From NCBI GenBank assembly GCA_945903675.1, contig CAMDOP010000091.1, positions 1 to 10,937 on the forward strand: 10,937 bases of DNA. The letters run 5' to 3'. This document shows positions 6,593 to 10,937 of the stretch, piece by piece. Position numbers and translations under genes: made by a program. Positions within the stretch are counted from its first letter, which is position 1. Each line of letters opens with the position of its first letter. The stretch comes from Crenothrix polyspora. GTDB lineage: Bacteria; Pseudomonadota; Gammaproteobacteria; Methylococcales; Methylomonadaceae. The notes beneath the pieces are model-generated. The model made no database searches. It had not been told where the DNA came from and saw only the letters and a list, made by a program, of their open reading frames with translations.

Positions 6593-6642
6593 GCATCAAT
6601 GTTGCGTTAACAATGGAGTCGTTAGCCCAATCTACTGTAGCA
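6593..6642. repeat. Dispersed palindromic repeat, copy B
   Basis: Same unit as 1634-1680, more degenerate: GTTGCGTTAAC (6601-6611) faces GTTAGCCCAAT (6621-6631), so the stem is interrupted. Flanking GCATCAAT and CTACTG are conserved. The following bases (CGCCTCGATGAAACGCAGTGG, split here as CGCCTCGATGAAAC then GCAGTGG) resemble the start of another common proteobacterial intergenic repeat with a GATGAAGCGCAG core, but too diverged to be sure. Confidence 0.5.
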
Positions 6643-6897
6643 AGTCGCCTCGATGAAACGCAGTGGTGCAATCTTATTCCGCGTGAGCATCAATAAGGGC
6701 TTTGCTGCGCGGCGGCACGATAATGATACTAAAGATTAGAGGCAATTAATCCTTATTCTCCTCAGATTAAATAATTTACATTTCACTAAAATACCCAGCT
6801 TTTTTCCGCAGATTAATGTCCTTTTTTGGTCTTTTATTAGCCCAGCTTTACGACATAATTTGTAACGTGTATTTCCTTTGAGATAGAAAAATATTTA
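6643..6897. other. Intergenic: upstream region of the Tsx-like gene
   Basis: No gene is seen. The first ~75 bases (6643-6720) are GC-richer than their surroundings and may be decayed repeat sequence. The rest is AT-rich, ordinary promoter-like DNA. The best -10 candidate for the downstream gene is CATAAT (6854-6859), without a convincing -35. There is no clear Shine-Dalgarno before the ATG at 6898; the nearest purine stretch, GAGATAG, is about 10-15 bases upstream. Confidence 0.35.
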
Positions 6898-7683
6898 ATG
6901 AGCTTTAAACAGAGTCAACTAGTTATATGCTTGGGCCTATTACTGATATTAAGCCACTCAAGCATGGCTAATGCCGCACTGTTTGAATGGAGTAACAGCG
7001 AAATTCAGTATTTATATGGTAATGGCTACCGCATGCCGAACAATAGTAATCAGATCAGTAAATCGACCATTACCATCACCCATGCCGATGGTTGGTCATT
7101 GGGGCGTAATTTCTTTTTTATGGATACTTATATTAGTGATGCCGGTCAGTCACCACAAACTAGCGTTTATGGTGAAGCTTACAGCTATCTAACCTTAGGC
7201 AAAGTGCTGGGTAAAGATTTATCGCTGGGTATTTTCAAAGACATTAATGCCGTGGCCGGCGTTAATGCCGGTGAAACCATTAATGGCCAGAAGAGTGGCT
7301 CTCGTATTTTTTTGTATGGCCTCAGTTTAGAATTTAAGCTGCCCGGTTTTAAATTGTTCAACTTAGATGTATTACAGCATGATCAATTTGAAGCTGTGCC
7401 CAATGGCAATTCTTGGCAATTTACACCGGTTTGGATAGTGCCCTTTAATATTGCTGGCACAAAATGGAGCTTAGAAGGCTTTACAGACTTTATTGGTAAA
7501 AAAAATGCGGGCTACGCTTTTAATATACTGGCTCAGCCACAATTACGTCTGGATATTGGCGATCTATGGGGTAAAAGTGGTCATTTTTATGCCGGTTTAG
7601 AATATCAGTATTGGCACAATAAATATGGCATTCAAGGTTTAAATGAAAGTTTACCGCAAGCACTGTTGCTCTGGAAGTATTGA
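6898..7683 (+). CDS. Tsx-like (nucleoside-specific channel family) outer membrane protein
   Basis: Predicted 261-residue outer-membrane beta-barrel. A clear Sec signal peptide opens it: positive start MSFKQ, hydrophobic core VICLGLLLIL, and probable cleavage after MANA (residue 26). The mature part has alternating aromatic/polar strands and short turns. Segments fit the Tsx/OmpK family: IQYLYGNGYR near the start, LTLGKVLGKDLSLGIFKDIN (compare Tsx LTNTDLSFGPFKEWY), FLYGLSLEFKLPGF (compare MGLGTDIDTGLP), WSLEGFTDFIG (compare LSYIGFTNFDW), and FYAGLEYQYWHNKYG near the end. Family members transport nucleosides or serve as phage receptors; the substrate here is unknown. It ends LLWKY rather than the usual terminal Phe, and Tyr is a tolerated barrel end. 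It is monocistronic, lying between MITE-like copies 2 and 3. Confidence 0.8.
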   Translation: MSFKQSQLVICLGLLLILSHSSMANAALFEWSNSEIQYLYGNGYRMPNNSNQISKSTITITHADGWSLGRNFFFMDTYISDAGQSPQTSVYGEAYSYLTLGKVLGKDLSLGIFKDINAVAGVNAGETINGQKSGSRIFLYGLSLEFKLPGFKLFNLDVLQHDQFEAVPNGNSWQFTPVWIVPFNIAGTKWSLEGFTDFIGKKNAGYAFNILAQPQLRLDIGDLWGKSGHFYAGLEYQYWHNKYGIQGLNESLPQALLLWKY

Positions 7684-7686
7684 ATG

Positions 7687-7705
7687 TATTGCTAGTCAGT
7701 CATTA
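7687..7705 (+). repeat. Left arm of 19-bp direct repeat flanking MITE-like copy 3
   Basis: TATTGCTAGTCAGTCATTA, starting 4 bases after the Tsx-like stop codon and abutting the element's first base. It matches 7877-7895 at 18 of 19 positions. Confidence 0.65.
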
Positions 7706-7873
7706 GGCTAGCAACTTAAGGTGGTTCATTTTGAGCCTAGGCTAAAGGCTAAAGTAAGGGTTAAGGGTTAAGCCTAGTATTTGTCACGCTTTAAGTTGCT
7801 AGCCTCCTAAGCTTAATCTTTCGCCCTGAGCCTTTCGTCTGCGCTGAAGCTATGCCGCTTTAAGTTGGTAGCC
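7706..7873 (-). mobile_element. MITE-like element, copy 3, inverted and shortened (168 bp)
   Basis: Read on the minus strand it follows copies 1 and 2 closely: GGCTACCAACTTAAAGCGG, then CAGCGCAGACGAAAGG, GGGCGAAAGATTAAGC and AGGAGGCTAGCAACTT. Its internal terminal-repeat copy (7782-7804) is the best of the three. The distal half differs. The CCTTTCGTCTGCGCT partner arm is replaced by AAGGGTTA-type tandem repeats (~7755-7771) and GGCTAAAGGCTAAAG. The outer end (GGCTAGCAACTTAAGG at 7706) lacks the TGTCCCG block. It has no 8-bp duplication, but a 19-bp near-identical direct repeat flanks it. It lies 22 bp past the Tsx-like stop codon and may shape that transcript's 3' end. Confidence 0.78.
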
Positions 7874-7876
7874 GTT

Positions 7877-7895
7877 TATTGCTAGTCAGTAATTA
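7877..7895 (+). repeat. Right arm of 19-bp direct repeat flanking MITE-like copy 3
   Basis: TATTGCTAGTCAGTAATTA, three bases beyond the element end, differing from 7687-7705 only at one base (A at 7891 for C at 7701). Confidence 0.65.
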
Positions 7896-8092
7896 AAAGT
7901 GCGGTGATAAGTTAGCGCTAATCTGCCCTATAAAACTTACGCTAATACACTAGTGTTTTGGGATTAAATATATTAAATAAGCTGGTATTATCACTTTGCT
8001 ATATTTTACCTATTACATTGATTATTATAATAAATTTATAACAAGATTGTAAGAAAGCCAACTAAATAATGATACACTCAGCGATAATCTAT
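7896..8092. other. Intergenic: AT-rich region upstream of the sensor kinase
   Basis: No gene is seen. Small palindromes TTAGCGCTAA (~7913-7922) and ACACTAGTGT (~7948-7957) are present, and the stretch ~7965-8045 is very AT-rich. A -10-like GATAAT (8083-8088) sits just before the hexamer array, but the bases 17 upstream (AACTAA) are a poor -35, so a promoter here is only a guess. Confidence 0.35.
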
Positions 8093-8116
8093 AGGCTTAG
8101 GCTTAGGCTTAGGCTT
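8093..8116 (+). repeat. Tandem hexamer (AGGCTT) x4 in the sensor kinase leader
   Basis: Four perfect, uninterrupted copies of AGGCTT, ending 35 bases before the kinase start codon and starting 5 bases after a GATAAT box. It is a simple-sequence repeat in a position where changes in copy number would alter promoter or leader spacing. Confidence 0.85.
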
Positions 8117-8151
8117 ACCTTAGCTCCATCCTTTTAACATAAAGCCTTGCT

Positions 8152-10937
8152 ATGACAGTATCCTCAGTTTTACCAGCAGGCTCAAAACCTTCTTCTGACA
8201 GTGCTCAACCCACGCTATTAGTCATCATCGTTATGGCTGTTGCCTACGTTGTTTTTGCAAAGCTCAGTTACTTTTCCACCGTTCCACCTGGCTATGTCTC
8301 GGCTATTTGGCCGCCAACAGGTATCGCCTTGGCTGGTGTTTTAATTTACGGTAAGCGAATCTGGCCTGGCGTTTGGTTGGGGTCATTTATAGTCAATGGT
8401 TTGATACCCGAGTTGACTGGCTCGGTTACAGAGCTGTTCATAACCGTACTGTTGACCCTAGTCATCAGTACGGGGGCAACCTTACAAGCCTTAGCTGGTG
8501 CTTATTGGCTTAAGCGCTATGCCGGATACCCTGACGGACTTAAAGACGAAAAATCAGTGTTATTGTTTCTGCTTTATGGTGGCGTATTAAGCGCGCTAAT
8601 CAATTCGACCTTATCTGTAGCCATGCTAGTCGCCACTGGGAAAACCCCGCTGGCCAACGCCCTCAATAACTGGCTAACCTGGTGGTCTGGTGATCTATTA
8701 GGGATCATCATTTTTACACCTTTGGCTTTGGCTTGGCTGCTAAAGGATACGGATGCTTGGCTTCATCGACGACTCGCGATTACCCTGCCAATACTAGTGA
8801 TGTTTGCACTGACAGCGGCAACTGTTGTTTATGAGGCGAAATCCAGCAATGAACGCATTCTGTTGGAATTTGATAAACAAGCTGAAGAAATTAATAATGC
8901 ATTAGAAACCAACCTAACTAATCAGGTCCATGCATTACACTCAGTCAAAAGTTTATTTTTAGCCTCAAAAGAGGTTAATAGAGATGAGTTTAGAATCTTA
9001 ACTCAACAATTATTAACAGATTATCTAGAAATAAAGTCCATCAGTTGGGCGCCTTTGATTCAAAGTGCTGATCGGGACGCTTTTGAAAAAACTATACAAA
9101 ACCAAGGCTTTCCTACCTTTCAAATCATCGAATTAGATGCTAACCAACAGCTGGTAAGAGCCAAGGAGCGCTCCTACTATATTCCTGTGACTTTTATGGA
9201 GCCCTATCAAACTAATAGCAAGGTTATAGGCTTCGATAACGCATCCAATTTAATCCGGTTAGCCACGCTCAATCTCGCTACTGATAGCGGTGAACTCAAT
9301 ATAAGTCCAAGAATTAAGCTGATTCAAGATCAAAATCAATATGGAGTGCTGGCTGTGATACCTCTCTATCGCAAAAATCTCCCTCAGCAGACGCTAGCAG
9401 AAAAACATTTAGCTATTGCCAGTTATATTACAGGCGCATTAAAGCTAAAAGACTTGCTGACTTCAACACTTAAACATTCAAACGCCGTCGGTTTATCATA
9501 TCGCTTACTAGACAGTTCCGCGCCGACAGATGAGCAATTGTTGTATGCCAGTGATGAGTCCTTTCCTGGACCTCTAGTCATACAAGAAAAAGCGTGGTTT
9601 AGTGATCAGAAAACCTTAAGCAGCCGCATAGCTATACCCTTCGGCGGTCGAGTCTGGATCTTTGAAATCATACCTAAACAAGACTACTTTGCTACGCATC
9701 GTTCTGGGCATACTTGGCTGGTGATGCTAGTAGGCTTAATGCTAACCGGTCTAGTCACTCTGACTTCACTCATAGCATCAGGGCGCACGCGATGGCTACG
9801 GCAGTTAATAAGCGAAAGTACCGAAGAACTTAAACAAGAGCATGCAAAGGCTTTGTTGTTAATGCGTGAAAAAGAAACACTCTCTATGGCTATAGAGCAA
9901 AGCCAGTCGTCGGTAAAGATTACTGATCTTGACGCTAACATTGTATATGTCAATCAAGCTTTCGTTAAAAGCACGGGCTATAGTCGCGAGGAGATCATCG
10001 GTCAAAAGTCCAGCCTATTAAAATCCAACAAAACGCCACTAGCCACTTATAAGGCGATGTGGGAAGCCTTGATCAACGGTAAAGACTGGCAAGGTGAATT
10101 TATCAATTTCACTAAACAGGGTAAGGAGCTCTATGAGCTGGCTTGGGTTTCACCGATACGTGAAAGCGATGGAAGCGTCCACCGTTATCTAAGTGTTGCA
10201 GAAGACATCACCGAGCGCAAAAAAACAAATGCATTGCTGGTGGCGGCAAAAGAAAAGGCTGAAAAACTAGCCGAAACAAAATCACAGTTTCTAGCTAATA
10301 TGTCGCATGAAATACGCACACCTATGAATGCAATCATCGGCTTTTCTGATCTGGCTTTGCTTGATGAAATGCCGACAGAAACGCGTACTTATTTACAAGA
10401 CATCAATACCGCCTCCAATCATTTACTCATTATCCTTAACGATATTCTGGATATATCCAAGCTCGAGGCTGGACACATGAGCATTATTCTCAGTCCTTTT
10501 GAGCTAAAGGGTCTGCTGACGCCCATCTATAATCTGTTTGTTAAGGCTGCGCAGGCAAAAGGCTTGGTCTTAAGCTTAGATATAGCGAAGAATATACCCG
10601 ATAAGTTGGTCGGTGACAGAGTCCGCTTGAGACAAGTGCTGATTAATCTGCTGGGTAATGCCGTCAAATTTACCCAACAAGGCGAAGTTAAACTGAGTAT
10701 TACCCTGCAACACTTAACCGCTACCGAAGCGTGCTTATTATTTTCTGTTCATGATACGGGTATCGGGATTAGTGCAGCGCAACAAGATAAATTGTTTAAG
10801 CCTTTTAGTCAGGTAGAAGATGGTTTTTCCAGAAGCTATGACGGGACGGGGCTAGGCTTAGTGATTAGTCAAGAGTTGATTCAACTAATGGGTGGTCATA
10901 TTAACTTAGTCAGTAATCCTGGATTCGGCAGTTGCTT
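8152..10937 (+). CDS. Membrane sensor histidine kinase MASE1-CHASE-PAS-HisKA-HATPase (3' truncated by window)
   Basis: Two-component sensor; 928 codons are present without a stop, and the end lies outside the window. Residues ~20-230 are an integral-membrane MASE1 domain (AIWPPTG 51-57, WPGVWLG 71-77, WWSGD 177-181). A periplasmic CHASE domain follows (~235-450: ISWAPLI...RDAFE, PVTFMEPY, GFDNAS, TDSGE, VIPLY), and a further TM segment at ~522-544. Then come PAS/PAC (579-690, ending EDITERKK) and HisKA with H-box FLANMSHEIRTPMNAIIGF (phospho-acceptor H719). The HATPase has N-box NLLGNAVKF (832-840), G1 DTGIGI (868) and G2 GTGLGL (898). The kinase core is intact. The ligand is unknown; CHASE domains bind small extracellular signals. 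Proteins of this build often end in receiver and Hpt domains, which cannot be seen here. The ATG is the first start after an in-frame TAA at 8140; no good Shine-Dalgarno precedes it. Confidence 0.93.
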   Translation, partial: MTVSSVLPAGSKPSSDSAQPTLLVIIVMAVAYVVFAKLSYFSTVPPGYVSAIWPPTGIALAGVLIYGKRIWPGVWLGSFIVNGLIPELTGSVTELFITVLLTLVISTGATLQALAGAYWLKRYAGYPDGLKDEKSVLLFLLYGGVLSALINSTLSVAMLVATGKTPLANALNNWLTWWSGDLLGIIIFTPLALAWLLKDTDAWLHRRLAITLPILVMFALTAATVVYEAKSSNERILLEFDKQAEEINNALETNLTNQVHALHSVKSLFLASKEVNRDEFRILTQQLLTDYLEIKSISWAPLIQSADRDAFEKTIQNQGFPTFQIIELDANQQLVRAKERSYYIPVTFMEPYQTNSKVIGFDNASNLIRLATLNLATDSGELNISPRIKLIQDQNQYGVLAVIPLYRKNLPQQTLAEKHLAIASYITGALKLKDLLTSTLKHSNAVGLSYRLLDSSAPTDEQLLYASDESFPGPLVIQEKAWFSDQKTLSSRIAIPFGGRVWIFEIIPKQDYFATHRSGHTWLVMLVGLMLTGLVTLTSLIASGRTRWLRQLISESTEELKQEHAKALLLMREKETLSMAIEQSQSSVKITDLDANIVYVNQAFVKSTGYSREEIIGQKSSLLKSNKTPLATYKAMWEALINGKDWQGEFINFTKQGKELYELAWVSPIRESDGSVHRYLSVAEDITERKKTNALLVAAKEKAEKLAETKSQFLANMSHEIRTPMNAIIGFSDLALLDEMPTETRTYLQDINTASNHLLIILNDILDISKLEAGHMSIILSPFELKGLLTPIYNLFVKAAQAKGLVLSLDIAKNIPDKLVGDRVRLRQVLINLLGNAVKFTQQGEVKLSITLQHLTATEACLLFSVHDTGIGISAAQQDKLFKPFSQVEDGFSRSYDGTGLGLVISQELIQLMGGHINLVSNPGFGSC

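Noticed and set aside
6971..7192. Second plus-strand frame inside the Tsx-like gene
   Set aside because: The main frame has a signal peptide and barrel pattern; this one has neither.
5454..7873. CRISPR array
   Set aside because: The three units are 168-194 bp, widely spaced, inverted at one site and have inverted ends; they are mobile-element-like, not short direct repeats with spacers.
8093..8116. TTAGGC-type repeats like a nematode telomere
   Set aside because: Four copies next to a bacterial kinase gene are a simple-sequence repeat; there is no other eukaryotic signal in the window.
9684..9953. Minus-strand open frame of 89 codons
   Set aside because: Antisense to the TM-PAS part of the sensor kinase, which is clearly the real gene.

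Overview
This window reads as an AT-leaning gammaproteobacterial chromosome. The housekeeping proteins (UvrD, FtsH, YajQ) are close to their enterobacterial counterparts, and there is a Tsx-type outer-membrane channel. A methanotroph-like gammaproteobacterium would fit the mix of a MASE1/CHASE sensor and many small dispersed repeats, but nothing here fixes the genus. No prophage, CRISPR array, tRNA or rRNA is visible.

Layout, left to right: the 3' part of uvrD (+, cut by the window start) converges on ftsH (-), with a terminator for each and a short palindromic repeat between them. Upstream of ftsH, on the same strand and separated by about 170 bp, is an unusual sigma-70 family gene with a good promoter of its own. 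yajQ (-) follows. A divergent intergenic region of about 770 bp then leads to a Tsx-like outer-membrane protein gene (+). The last 2.8 kb is the 5' part of a large membrane sensor histidine kinase (MASE1-CHASE-PAS-HisKA-HATPase, +), cut by the window end before any receiver domains.

Two things stand out. First, the sigma factor looks like a remodelled copy of RpoD. It keeps a shrunken RpoD-type non-conserved region and all the -35 contact residues. It lacks region 1.1 and the front of region 1.2, and it has glycines where RpoD contacts the extended -10 element. It lies directly upstream of ftsH, the membrane protease that controls sigma-32 in E. coli. Second, three copies of a non-coding inverted-repeat element of about 170-194 bp (MITE-like) lie around yajQ and the Tsx-like gene. 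One has an exact 8-bp target duplication, and each contains a third, internal copy of the terminal repeat.

The genes do not form one pathway. uvrD is DNA repair, ftsH is membrane proteolysis, yajQ is a nucleotide or c-di-GMP binding protein, the Tsx-like protein is probably for outer-membrane uptake, and the kinase is signal transduction. The only plausible functional pair is the sigma gene with ftsH.
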